A DNA stretch of 38,130 bases from VFJL01 sp043721435. Its GTDB lineage: Bacteria; Pseudomonadota; Gammaproteobacteria; Burkholderiales; Nitrosomonadaceae. The notes under the pieces are model-generated. The model did no database searches. It saw only the letters and a program-made list of their open reading frames with translations, and was not told where the DNA came from. Positions 15,763-24,561 of this stretch are shown piece by piece. Position 1 is the stretch's first letter. Each line of letters opens with the position of its first letter. Where the stretch lies: the NCBI GenBank assembly GCA_043721435.1, contig JAYSQR010000010.1, forward strand, positions 1 through 38,130, given 5' to 3'. A program made the position numbers and the translations under genes.

Positions 15763-17112
15763 TCAGCGCCTTCCCGGAAGCATGCCTTTCAACCCGCGCA
15801 TCATTTTCGCCATTCCGCCTTTGCTCATCATTTTCATCATTTTCTGAGTCTGCTCGAATTGTGCCAGCAGGCGGTTCACTTCCTGCACGCTGACTCCCGC
15901 CCCAGCAGCGATACGGCGCTTGCGCGAAGCTTTCAGAATTTCCGGTTTGGCACGCTCTTGCGCTGTCATGGCATTGACGATGCCTTCGGTACGGCCGATA
16001 ACCTTGTCGTCCATTTTCACATTCTGCGCGGCCTGACTCAATTGCGCGGGCAGTTTGTCCATCATGGCACTCATGCCGCCCATGTTGCGCATTTGTTGAA
16101 ATTGCATTTTGAAATCGTTCAGGTCGAAGCCCTTGCCCGATTTCATTTTCTTTGCCAGCTTTTCAGCTTCGTTCTGATCTACCCCGCGTTGGGCTTCTTC
16201 GATCAACCCCAGCACGTCACCCATGCCGAGAATGCGCGCGGCCATGCGGTCTGGATGGAACGGCTCCAGGCCAGTCAACTTTTCAGCCACGCCGACGAAC
16301 TTGATCGGCTTGCCGGTAATATGCCGCGCCGACAGCGCCGCACCGCCACGGGCATCACCGTCGAGCTTGGTGAGGATAATGCCGGTCAGGGGTAAAACCT
16401 CAGCAAATGCTTTGGCGGTATTGACTGCGTCCTGCCCCTGCATTGCGTCCACCACAAACAGGATTTCGATGGGTTTCAGCAGGGTGTTCAGTTCGCTGAT
16501 TTCCTGCATCATGGCTTCATCTATCGCCAGCCGCCCAGCGGTATCCACGATCATCACGTCGTGGTGATGCCTGCGGGCAAAATCCAGTGCGGCGGTGGCA
16601 ATTTCCCTGGGCTGCTGCCCTGTTTGCACCGGGAAGAAGTCCGCACCGGTCTGCCCGGCCAGCAACTCCAGTTGATGAATTGCAGCCGGACGATAAATGT
16701 CGCAGGAAACCAGCAGCACTTTTTTCTTTTTCTGCTCCATCAGCCACTTCGCCAGCTTGCCGCTGCTGGTGGTCTTGCCCGCACCCTGCAACCCTGCCAT
16801 GAGTATGACTGCAGGCGGCACGGTGGCCAGATTGATATCGGCTTTCTCTCCTCCCATGATGGCGATCAGTTCCTGATGCACCACCCCCACCAGCGCCTGC
16901 CCCGGCGAGAGGCTGTCCATTACTTCCTGGCCGACGGCTTTTTCCTTGACGCGTGCAATGAATTCCTTGATCACCGGCAAAGCCACATCGGCCTCCAGTA
17001 GCGCCATGCGTACTTCGCGCAACGCTTCCTGAATGTTGCTCTCAGTCAGCCTCGCCTCGCCACGCAGGGTTTTGATGACACCGGAAAATCTACTGGTAAG
17101 ATTGTCGAACAT
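15763..17112 (-). CDS. ffh: signal recognition particle protein (Ffh/SRP54)
   Basis: The GTPase of the bacterial signal recognition particle; with 4.5S RNA it binds hydrophobic signal sequences on the ribosome and docks to FtsY. In 449 residues: N domain (about 1-90), G domain with P-loop GLQGAGKTT (about 107-115), DTAGR (190-194) and TKLDGDARGG (248-257), then a methionine-rich M domain (about 300-449, ending KMMKMMSKGGMAKMMRG). Length and all motifs are normal. It is divergent from ypjD, the conserved neighbour. Confidence 0.98.
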   Translation of the reverse strand: MFDNLTSRFSGVIKTLRGEARLTESNIQEALREVRMALLEADVALPVIKEFIARVKEKAVGQEVMDSLSPGQALVGVVHQELIAIMGGEKADINLATVPPAVILMAGLQGAGKTTSSGKLAKWLMEQKKKKVLLVSCDIYRPAAIHQLELLAGQTGADFFPVQTGQQPREIATAALDFARRHHHDVMIVDTAGRLAIDEAMMQEISELNTLLKPIEILFVVDAMQGQDAVNTAKAFAEVLPLTGIILTKLDGDARGGAALSARHITGKPIKFVGVAEKLTGLEPFHPDRMAARILGMGDVLGLIEEAQRGVDQNEAEKLAKKMKSGKGFDLNDFKMQFQQMRNMGGMSAMMDKLPAQLSQAAQNVKMDDKVIGRTEGIVNAMTAQERAKPEILKASRKRRIAAGAGVSVQEVNRLLAQFEQTQKMMKMMSKGGMAKMMRGLKGMLPGRR

Positions 17113-17183
17113 GCCAAATGCCTCTCAAGAAAAATTGGTGTAGACTAGCCGGACATTTCCGCTTTAATCTGCAATATCAATCA

Positions 17184-18011
17184 ATGTCCGGTATTCTAGC
17201 TTATCTCGCCGCCTTCCTGCTTTATGGACTGATCGGTTGGCACTTATGGCGCACCAAATGGAATGCGCCGACACAATCTGCAAACACCCCCGTGGTAGCC
17301 GCCGAATGGGAACGCTACGCCATTCTCGTGCCACTGATGCTGCACGGCTTTACGCTTTATCAGTCCATATTCGCAGGTGACGGACTGAGCTTCGGCCTGG
17401 GCAACGCGATTTCTTCCATTGTCTGGCTCACCGCTCTGATTTACTGGCTATCCAGCTTTTTCTACCGCCTGGAAGGACTGCAAACCCTGGTTGCGCCTGT
17501 GGCAGCAGTGGCGGTGCTGCTGCCGTTGGCGTTTCCTTCGCTGCGCCCCCTAGCCAATACCGAATTGCCTGCGTTCAAAGCACACATCCTGGTCGCCATG
17601 CTGGCTTACAGCCTGCTCACTATCGCCGCGCTGCATGCATTGCTGATGGCCGTGGTGGAGCGCCGCCTGCACCACCCCACCATGCCTTCGGTGCTGACCA
17701 ACCTGCCGCCGCTTCTGGCCATGGAAAAGCTACTGTTCCGCGTCATCTGGGTGGGATTCATCCTGCTCACACTGACACTCATCAGCGGCGTCATGTTCTC
17801 CGAGGAAGTATTCGGCCAGCCGCTCAAATTCACCCACAAGACCCTGTTCGGCTTCATTTCCTGGGGCGTGTTCGCTGCCCTGCTCGCGGGCAGGCAACTC
17901 TACGGCTGGCGCGGGCGCATCGCCATCCGCTGGACGCTGGCTGGATTCATCATATTGTTGCTGGCTTATATCGGCAGCAAATTCGTGCTGGAAGTAGTAC
18001 TCCAGCGCTAG
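17184..18011 (+). CDS. ypjD: CcsA/YpjD-type inner-membrane protein
   Basis: A polytopic protein of the cytochrome c assembly (CcsA/CcmC-like) superfamily, about eight hydrophobic segments in 275 residues. Conserved elements include the helix FKAHILVAMLAYSLLTIA and the C-terminal LFGFISWGVFAALLAGRQLYGWRGR. Members with this gene context (between ffh and a CNNM transporter) are called YpjD; a direct role in haem export is not established for them. I use the ATG at 17184, where the first TM segment begins, not the 22-codon upstream extension. Confidence 0.88.
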   Translation: MSGILAYLAAFLLYGLIGWHLWRTKWNAPTQSANTPVVAAEWERYAILVPLMLHGFTLYQSIFAGDGLSFGLGNAISSIVWLTALIYWLSSFFYRLEGLQTLVAPVAAVAVLLPLAFPSLRPLANTELPAFKAHILVAMLAYSLLTIAALHALLMAVVERRLHHPTMPSVLTNLPPLLAMEKLLFRVIWVGFILLTLTLISGVMFSEEVFGQPLKFTHKTLFGFISWGVFAALLAGRQLYGWRGRIAIRWTLAGFIILLLAYIGSKFVLEVVLQR

Positions 18012-18097
18012 CGCGTGCTGATTCCACCCGCTGTATCCTTGACAAAACTCCCCCCCGCTTCGATACTTAATTTCTTTTATTAGCATAAAGGCGCTTC

Positions 18098-19369
18098 TTG
18101 GAAGACATGCCGTTGTATGCGCTGCTGATCGCGCTGGTTGTTTTGTTGATTCTGTCCGCGTTTTTCTCCCTTTCCGAAACCAGCATGATGGCTATCAACC
18201 GTTACCGGTTGAAGCATCTCGTCAAACAGGGACATCGCGGTGCCCACCTGACCACCCAGTTGCTGGCCAATACCGACAGGCTGCTGGGAGTGATCCTGCT
18301 TGGTAACAATTTGCTGAATGCCGCTGCCGCAACGCTGGTTGCAGTGATTGTTTCCACCCTGTTCGACCATAGCGACCTGGCCTTGCTCCTCGGTACGGTG
18401 TGCGTGACCTTCGCCATTCTGGTGTTCAGCGAAATTACGCCCAAGGTGATCGCCGCAGCCTACCCGGAGCGCATCGCGCTGGCTTCCAGCTATGTGCTGA
18501 CACCACTGCTGAAGCTGTTCTACCCGATAGTATGGTTCGTCAACCTGTTCGTCCAGGCACTGCTTACCATCCTGCACCTGAAGCCTGGGGCAGACAACAC
18601 CACCCACAAAATCAGCCTGGAAGAGCTCAAAACTCTGGTTCTGGAAGCGGGTCATTTCATCCGGAAAAAGCACCAGAGCATGTTACTCAACCTGTTCGAT
18701 CTGGAAACCATTACTGTTGACGATGTCATGGTGCCACGCGGCCAGATCGAGGCCATCGATCTGGAAGCCGATGATGAAACAATCCACAATCAGCTACTCA
18801 CCTGCTATCACACCCGTCTGCCGGTATACCGGGGCACGCTGGACAACGTGACCGGAATAATTCACACGCGCCGGGTGCTGAACCAGATGAAGAGCGGGGA
18901 AATCACCGCTGCACACCTCGAGAAAATCATGCGTGAGCCCTACTTCATTCCATCCGGCACCCCCCTGTTCTCACAATTACAACTGTTTCAGGAAAACCGC
19001 GAACGGGTCGGCCTGGTGGTAAATGAATATGGCGAGTGGATGGGGTTGGTAACGCTGGATGATATTATCGAAGAAATCATCGGCGAATTCACCACGCACT
19101 CGCCATCACAGGCCGGTGCGTTTCTGACACAGGAAGATGGCAGCGTAATCGTTGAAGGCAGCAGCCTGCTGCGTGATCTCAACCGCAAACTCGGCCTGAG
19201 ACTTCCGCTGGGTGGCCCAAAGACTCTTAATGGCCTGATTCTGGAATACTTTCAGGACATTCCAGAAGCCGGCACCAGCCTGAAAATCGCTGGCTATCCG
19301 ATGGAAATCATCCAGACCCAGGGCCGGGTGGTCAAGGTAGTGCGAATTTTCCCTGTACCGGCTGCGTAA
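18098..19369 (+). CDS. CNNM/CorC-family transporter (DUF21-CBS-CorC_HlyC)
   Basis: The 423-residue protein has an N-terminal DUF21 membrane domain (about 1-180, four hydrophobic helices). A tandem CBS pair follows (about 200-330, from ITVDDVMVPRGQIEAIDLE to GLVTLDDIIEEIIGE), and a C-terminal CorC_HlyC domain (about 345-420). The family is linked to Mg2+/Co2+ efflux; the E. coli counterpart YfjD has the same place beside ypjD and ffh. The open frame starts at a TTG (18098); the ATG at 18107 with GGAAG just upstream is equally good. Confidence 0.92.
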   Translation: MEDMPLYALLIALVVLLILSAFFSLSETSMMAINRYRLKHLVKQGHRGAHLTTQLLANTDRLLGVILLGNNLLNAAAATLVAVIVSTLFDHSDLALLLGTVCVTFAILVFSEITPKVIAAAYPERIALASSYVLTPLLKLFYPIVWFVNLFVQALLTILHLKPGADNTTHKISLEELKTLVLEAGHFIRKKHQSMLLNLFDLETITVDDVMVPRGQIEAIDLEADDETIHNQLLTCYHTRLPVYRGTLDNVTGIIHTRRVLNQMKSGEITAAHLEKIMREPYFIPSGTPLFSQLQLFQENRERVGLVVNEYGEWMGLVTLDDIIEEIIGEFTTHSPSQAGAFLTQEDGSVIVEGSSLLRDLNRKLGLRLPLGGPKTLNGLILEYFQDIPEAGTSLKIAGYPMEIIQTQGRVVKVVRIFPVPAA

Positions 19370-19381
19370 CAGGCTCGGTAC

Positions 19382-19401
19382 ATTATTGCAAATTATTGCA
19401 A
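19382..19401 (+). repeat. tandem 10-bp repeat upstream of pilC
   Basis: ATTATTGCAA occurs twice in a row, followed by a partial third copy (ATTAATT). It lies in the 182-bp gap between the CNNM gene and pilC, where the pilC promoter should be. It could be a binding site for a regulator, or simple AT-rich sequence. Confidence 0.5.
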
Positions 19402-19551
19402 ATTAATTCCGGGATATCCCTAATCAATTCAGCAGTAATGCCGTTATTATATTAATGAGCGTGAGTCGGTTCTGCCGGCAATGCGCTTTACTGAGCATTT
19501 GTTTCAAAGGTTCCTTAAAGGACAATCGTCCTAGGTAATCGAGGAGTCATT

Positions 19552-20775
19552 ATGGCTACTGTAACCACAGGTGCAGACAAAAGAGTCAAGGAGATCAGTT
19601 ATGCCTGGGAAGGCAAGGACAGATCTGGCAAGATGATGAAGGGCGAAATGCGCGCTGCCGGTACCGTAGTGGTTACCTCCATGCTGCGGCGTCAAGGTAT
19701 CAACGCCACAAAAGTCCGGAAAATCCGGACCAGCGGCAGCATCACTGACAAGGACATCACGTTGTTCACGCGTCAACTCGCCACCATGATGAAATCTGGC
19801 GTTCCCCTGTTACAAGCGTTCGATATCGTCGGCAAAGGTCATAGCAACCGGGCGATGAGCAGACTGCTGATGAATATCAAAATCGACGTGGAAACCGGCA
19901 GCAGCCTGGCGAATGCTTTCCGCAAATATCCGCTGCATTTTGACGCTCTGTACTGCAATCTGGTGGATGCGGGCGAAGCTGCCGGTATTCTTGACAGCCT
20001 GCTGGATCGCCTGGCCACCTACAAGGAAAAAATCCAGGCAATCAAAAACAAAATCAAATCTGCCCTGTTCTACCCCATCTCGATTATCGTGGTGGCGTTT
20101 GTTGTCACTGCAATAATCATGCTTTTCGTGATTCCAGCATTCAAGGAATTATTCGCCGGGTTCGGCGCCACCTTGCCCGCTCCGACACTGGTGGTCATGG
20201 CGATTTCGGACTTTTTCGTGGCCTACTGGTGGGCGATTTTTGGTGCGGTTGGCAGCAGTATCTATATTTTCTTCTATGCGTGGAGACGTTCTGTGGCCAT
20301 GCAGCGGGTCATGGATCGCTTGGTGCTTAGGCTGCCGGTTATTGGCGATGTCATCCGTAAGGCTGTCATCGCACGCTGGACACGCACCCTTTCCACCATG
20401 TTTGCGGCGGGGGTGCCGCTGGTGGAAGCGCTGGATTCAGTCGCAGGTGCAGCCGGCAACCATATTTATTTCGAGGCTACCAAAAAAATCCAGATAGAAG
20501 TCAGCACCGGTAACAGCCTGACTGACTCCATGACAAACACCAATGTCTTTCCCAGTATGGTGCTACAGATGGTGGCCATTGGCGAAGAATCCGGCGCGCT
20601 GGATTCCATGCTGAGCAAGGTAGCCGATTTTTTGGAAGCGGAAGTAGATGATGCCGTAGCCGCACTCTCCAGCCTGATGGAGCCGGTCATCATGGTGGTA
20701 TTGGGAACTCTCATCGGCGGCCTGGTGATTGCCATGTATCTGCCGATCTTTAAAATGGGACAGATTGTCGGTTAA
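19552..20775 (+). CDS. pilC: type IV pilus inner-membrane platform protein
   Basis: PilC is the inner-membrane platform of the type IV pilus machine, on which the PilB and PilT motors act. The 407-residue protein has two T2SF (GspF-type) domains, about 70-195 and 275-400. Repeated patterns are FTRQLATMMKSGVPLLQAF and TRTLSTMFAAGVPLVEAL; TM helices lie near 170-190, 215-240 and 375-400. The start is supported by GAGGAG a few bases upstream. pilD follows, but the gene usually upstream, pilB, is replaced here by the CNNM gene, so the pilus locus is split. Confidence 0.95.
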   Translation: MATVTTGADKRVKEISYAWEGKDRSGKMMKGEMRAAGTVVVTSMLRRQGINATKVRKIRTSGSITDKDITLFTRQLATMMKSGVPLLQAFDIVGKGHSNRAMSRLLMNIKIDVETGSSLANAFRKYPLHFDALYCNLVDAGEAAGILDSLLDRLATYKEKIQAIKNKIKSALFYPISIIVVAFVVTAIIMLFVIPAFKELFAGFGATLPAPTLVVMAISDFFVAYWWAIFGAVGSSIYIFFYAWRRSVAMQRVMDRLVLRLPVIGDVIRKAVIARWTRTLSTMFAAGVPLVEALDSVAGAAGNHIYFEATKKIQIEVSTGNSLTDSMTNTNVFPSMVLQMVAIGEESGALDSMLSKVADFLEAEVDDAVAALSSLMEPVIMVVLGTLIGGLVIAMYLPIFKMGQIVG

Positions 20776-20875
20776 ATCCGGGTATCAAGAAACCAAGGTT
20801 GGACTACTCTTCCAGCACTCTGGGGCGCAACCGTATCCAGAACCCAGAATAGCAATTACCGATTCCAGGATCTCC

Positions 20876-21736
20876 ATGTCATTCATCCAGTTACTGCAGA
20901 CCACGCCGGCTTTTTTCATCTTTCTATGCGCCACCATCGGCCTGCTGGTGGGCAGCTTTCTGAACGTAGTCATTCACCGCCTACCGCGCATGCTGGAGCA
21001 GAAATGGCAACAACAAAGCGCCGAACTGAACGGCAAGACCATCGAAACAGCGCTATCCTTCAACCTCGCTACACCCCGTTCCACCTGCCCCCATTGCGGA
21101 CATAAAATAAGCGCGCTGGAAAATATTCCGATAGCAAGTTACCTGATGTTAAGGGGTCGCTGCTCACAATGCCGCGCATCCATTTCCCCGCGCTACCCCA
21201 TTATTGAGGCGCTCACCAGCATCATCAGCGGCTTCATTGCCTGGCATTTCGGCTATGGCTTCGTCGCTTTCGCCGCGCTGGCTTTCGCCTGGGCAATGAT
21301 TACGCTGGCATTCATTGACCTGGATACTCAGTTGCTCCCCGATGACATTACGCTGCCTCTGCTGTGGGGGGGATTACTGGTCAACCTGGCTGGAGGTTTT
21401 ACCGACATCCAGTCCGCAGTCATTGGTGCTGCCGCCGGTTATCTTGTCCTGTGGTCAATTTACTGGGGCTTCAAGTTCGCCACCGGCAAGGAAGGTATGG
21501 GCTATGGCGATTTAAAGCTGCTTGCCGCGATCGGCGCATGGTTTGGATGGCAAATGCTGCCATTGATGATTCTGTTATCTTCCCTGGTGGGTGCCGTAGT
21601 CGGCATCGGTCTGGTGGTTGTGGCAAAACAGGGACGCAATGTTCCCATTCCATTCGGGCCGTACCTGGTTGGCGGCGGTCTCATTGCTTTGTTCTGGGGA
21701 AATCAGATCAATCGTGCCTATCTTGGTTTGCTTTAG
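20876..21736 (+). CDS. pilD: type IV prepilin leader peptidase / N-methyltransferase
   Basis: PilD cleaves the leader of prepilins at the inner membrane and methylates the new N-terminal residue. The 286-residue product has the zinc tetracysteine motif (C71-x2-C74 ... C96-x2-C99) in the N-terminal cytosolic loop. The two catalytic aspartates are Asp148 in FIDLDTQLLPD and Asp212 in GMGYGDLK. About seven to eight TM segments are visible. The open frame extends back into pilC, but the ATG at 20876 (AGGA upstream) starts the family's normal sequence. It follows pilC by 100 bp and precedes coaE by 3 bp. Confidence 0.96.
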   Translation: MSFIQLLQTTPAFFIFLCATIGLLVGSFLNVVIHRLPRMLEQKWQQQSAELNGKTIETALSFNLATPRSTCPHCGHKISALENIPIASYLMLRGRCSQCRASISPRYPIIEALTSIISGFIAWHFGYGFVAFAALAFAWAMITLAFIDLDTQLLPDDITLPLLWGGLLVNLAGGFTDIQSAVIGAAAGYLVLWSIYWGFKFATGKEGMGYGDLKLLAAIGAWFGWQMLPLMILLSSLVGAVVGIGLVVVAKQGRNVPIPFGPYLVGGGLIALFWGNQINRAYLGLL

Positions 21737-21739
21737 CTC

Positions 21740-22345
21740 ATGTCACTGGTAATCGCTCTAACCGGAGGAATCGGTAGCGGCAAAACCAGCGCTGCCAAAT
21801 TCTTCGCCGCTCTGGGTGCCCACGTTATTGATACCGATGAGATCGCGCATGAACTTACCCAGCCGCACGGCGCCGCCATTAGCGCGATACGGCAGGATTT
21901 TGGTGAAGATTTCATCACTGCGGAAGGTGCATTGAACCGGGAAAAAATGCGCGGCCTGGTATTTTCCGACAGCGCCTCGCGGCATAAACTTGAAGCAATC
22001 CTCCATCCTCTTATCCACATGGAAGCAGCCCGCAGCGCCGCACTTGCTTCTTCTCCTTATGTGATAATGGTCGTGCCGCTGCTGCTTGAAACTGGCGATT
22101 ACCGTGAAATGATACGACGTATCCTGGTAGTAGATTGCGATGAACAGAAGCAAATTATCCGCGCAATGGCGCGTAGCGGACTGAGTGCACACGAAGTTTG
22201 TGCCATTATGGGGACGCAGATTACGCGCCAGGAGCGCTTGCAACAAGCAGATGATGTCATCGTTAATGACCGTAACTTGGCACATCTGCAGCAACAGGTG
22301 GAGGCTTTGCACCAGAAATACCTTGCCCTGGCAGATGAGGGCTAG
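21740..22345 (+). CDS. coaE: dephospho-CoA kinase
   Basis: Last step of coenzyme A synthesis: phosphorylation of the 3'-hydroxyl of dephospho-CoA. The 201-residue protein opens with MSLVIALTGGIGSGKTSAAK containing the Walker A P-loop (about 9-17). DTDEIAHELTQP follows, with the catalytic Asp region, then PLLLETGDY and RxxxQ-type contacts near ARSGLSAHEV. It starts 3 bp after the pilD stop, indicating co-transcription in the conserved pilD-coaE-zapD-yacG order. Confidence 0.97.
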   Translation: MSLVIALTGGIGSGKTSAAKFFAALGAHVIDTDEIAHELTQPHGAAISAIRQDFGEDFITAEGALNREKMRGLVFSDSASRHKLEAILHPLIHMEAARSAALASSPYVIMVVPLLLETGDYREMIRRILVVDCDEQKQIIRAMARSGLSAHEVCAIMGTQITRQERLQQADDVIVNDRNLAHLQQQVEALHQKYLALADEG

Positions 22346-22453
22346 ACCCATCTGCTGCTGCACCCCTGATTGTGGGTTAATTTTAATTTGTAAAATTCTG
22401 TTTCATAGGGCAAAATTCAAAACATTCTGCCCCAATCTCAGGGCCATGCCATC

Positions 22454-23215
22454 GTGATTTGCTACGAACATCCTCTCAACGAGCGCATTCGCACTCTGCT
22501 GCGACTGGAGGATTTGTTTGACAAGATAATTTTCTTTTCAGCCAAGAATGATGCTGTTGAGCACCACTCGGCTCTGGTTACCTTGTTTGAAATTCTCGAT
22601 GTGGCCAGCCGCGCCGATATGAAATCGGATCTGCTGCAAGAACTGGAGCGGCAGAAACAAGCCTTGGAATCCTTGCGCAGCAATCCCGATGTTTCCGAAG
22701 ATGCGCTGGATCAGGTACTGAATAACATCCAGACCGCTTCACGCAGCATACTGGATATGACCGGAAAGATTGGTGAGCACTTGCGCGAAAATGAGTGGTT
22801 GATGGGTATCAAACAACGCGTCGGCATACCCGGCGGTGCATGTGAATTTGATCTACCTTCTTACCACTACTGGTTACATCTGGATCCTGCTCTACGCCGC
22901 AAGGATATCAACGAATGGCTTATGCCGATGCTGCCGATCCGGGATGGCTTCAGCATTGTGTTGCATCTGTTGCGCAATAACGGCAAAACCTTCCGCCACA
23001 CCGCCGTTAATGGCACGTTCCAACAGACGGAAATGGGGGTGGGGCGCGCAGCGCATATGCTGTGTCTGAAACTGGATGAGAATCTACCCTGTGTCCCGGA
23101 AATCAGCGCCAACAAGTATGCCCTCAACATCCGTTTCGTCATCTCTGGTTCAAAACAGAAAACCAAGATATATGAAAGCGATGTGAAATTTGAACTGACT
23201 TTCTGTAATCTGTAA
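22454..23215 (+). CDS. zapD: cell division protein ZapD
   Basis: ZapD binds the C-terminal tail of FtsZ and bundles its filaments, stabilising the Z ring. The 253-residue protein matches the family: start ICYEHPLNERIRTLLRLEDLF, helical N-domain to about 115, and GIPGGACEFDLPSYHYWLH and the beta-rich C-domain. It begins with a GTG codon at 22454. The gap of 108 bp after coaE holds AT-rich sequence and no gene. yacG follows. Confidence 0.96.
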   Translation: MICYEHPLNERIRTLLRLEDLFDKIIFFSAKNDAVEHHSALVTLFEILDVASRADMKSDLLQELERQKQALESLRSNPDVSEDALDQVLNNIQTASRSILDMTGKIGEHLRENEWLMGIKQRVGIPGGACEFDLPSYHYWLHLDPALRRKDINEWLMPMLPIRDGFSIVLHLLRNNGKTFRHTAVNGTFQQTEMGVGRAAHMLCLKLDENLPCVPEISANKYALNIRFVISGSKQKTKIYESDVKFELTFCNL

Positions 23216-23280
23216 GCGACAAGCTGCTTTGCATCCACAGTTGTTCAACCGTTTACCCTGACGCGCCACGCCGGTTTTTC

Positions 23281-23466
23281 ATGAAACAACCCATTGTCAA
23301 CTGCCCTCAGTGCGGCAGAGTCATCGTGTGGGATCCCACCAATCGTTACCGCCCATTCTGTTCCGAGCGCTGCAAGATGATCGACTTGGGGCAATGGGCT
23401 ACGGAATCCTATCGCATCCCGGAAACAGAGAAACAGGAAGACTGGGAAATAAAGGACAAAGAATAA
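23281..23466 (+). CDS. yacG: DNA gyrase inhibitor YacG (zinc-binding)
   Basis: A 61-residue zinc protein that in E. coli binds and inhibits DNA gyrase. It has the four-cysteine motif CPQCG ... FCSERCK and the conserved core RPFCSERCKMIDLGQWATE. Its place after coaE-zapD is standard. The C-terminal ten residues are acidic and variable. Confidence 0.94.
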   Translation: MKQPIVNCPQCGRVIVWDPTNRYRPFCSERCKMIDLGQWATESYRIPETEKQEDWEIKDKE

Positions 23467-23502
23467 CGGACCCTCCGCAGGCTACTCTGTCCAACCGCTG
23501 TT

Positions 23503-24489
23503 TCAGTTTCGCTCAGCAGGTATGGCATCAATCCCGTCGAAGGCACTCCCTACCATGCTCCGCATCATGGCAATCCCATGCCCCCCATGCTCCCAAGCCG
23601 TGATCAGGTCCTCCCGACGCAAACCGCCCAAGGCATAGACCGGCAGCGGATAATCACGGATGAGCGTGGCAAATTTTAGCCAACCCAGCGCCGGAGTCAG
23701 CAGATGACTCAATGTCGGCAACACCGGCCCCAATACCACAAAATCCATCGCCAGTTGCGCGGCGCGAAAGAGCTCCTCGGCATTGTGACAGGATGCGCCG
23801 CACCAACCAGTGTCAGGGTGACTGGCGAGATCCATCAACTGTGCTGACGGAAAATGCACTCCATCCGCACCGATTTCGCGCGACAGCCTGACATCGCCAT
23901 TCACCAATACTCGCGCACCATGCTGATGGGCCAGCGCAACCACTGCGCCTGCAAATGTCCGCAATTCATCTCGTGTCATTCCTTTCTCACGCACCTGCAC
24001 CAGTCGTAAGCCCTGCTGCAACGCACGCTCTATCCGCTCCAGTGAAAGTTGCACACCCAATTTCGCCGCATTGGTGATGGCATAGACCGGCGGCAGGCCA
24101 AGCGCTCGCAATACCGGCGCATTGGCCGGCAGCATCGGTTCCACCACGACATGCTCGATGGACTGCCAGGACAACTCCTGCTTCTCATGTGGATGCGGCT
24201 CGCCATGCCATTGCACCACCCGGTAAAAACACAGGCGCACGGTGGCATGGGCATAGGTAAAAACGCGGGTGATCCAGGGGTAGGCATGTTCGACCTGTAT
24301 CCCCAGTTCTTCCAGCAACTCACGCCTGAGAGCATGCGGTACAGACTCATTGGGTTCCACCTTGCCGCCGGGAAATTCCCAGTAGCCTGCATAAGGTTTG
24401 CCTTCAGGTCTGCGCGCAAGCAGGAAGCTGCCATCAGGCCGGATGATGACCGCGGCAGCGACGTCAATAACTGGAGAAGAATGAGCCAT
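23503..24489 (-). CDS. Nudix hydrolase / thiamine-phosphate-synthase-like fusion
   Basis: A 328-residue two-domain protein. Residues 1-135 are a MutT-type Nudix hydrolase with a complete Nudix box: Gly42, Glu48, Arg56-Glu57, Glu60-Glu61 and Gly63. That branch cleans 8-oxo-dGTP from the pool. Residues about 140-328 are a ThiE/TenI-like TIM barrel (LVQVREKGMTRDELRTF, GADGVHFPSAQL, DFVVLGPVLPT, VYALGGL). This fusion is common beside zapD/yacG in Beta- and Gammaproteobacteria; the role of the barrel there is not known, and some ThiE residues are altered (HFPSAQ for HLGQ-D), so true thiamine synthesis is doubtful. It converges on yacG. Confidence 0.92.
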   Translation of the reverse strand: MAHSSPVIDVAAAVIIRPDGSFLLARRPEGKPYAGYWEFPGGKVEPNESVPHALRRELLEELGIQVEHAYPWITRVFTYAHATVRLCFYRVVQWHGEPHPHEKQELSWQSIEHVVVEPMLPANAPVLRALGLPPVYAITNAAKLGVQLSLERIERALQQGLRLVQVREKGMTRDELRTFAGAVVALAHQHGARVLVNGDVRLSREIGADGVHFPSAQLMDLASHPDTGWCGASCHNAEELFRAAQLAMDFVVLGPVLPTLSHLLTPALGWLKFATLIRDYPLPVYALGGLRREDLITAWEHGGHGIAMMRSMVGSAFDGIDAIPAERN

Positions 24490-24561
24490 GATGGAATGAG
24501 TGAAAGGATGGTTGGCTGGAATTGCAGGGCCGGATTTTGCAACGGTGCTACAGATAACTTC

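Noticed and set aside
22011..22021. Single DnaA box (TTATCCACA) inside coaE, and another near 4035
   Set aside because: Isolated copies within coding sequence; without clustering they can be chance.
23467..24489. Thiamine-pyrophosphate riboswitch before the ThiE-like fusion gene
   Set aside because: No conserved TPP aptamer pattern is visible upstream of 24489, and the gap to the DUF815 gene is only 72 bp.
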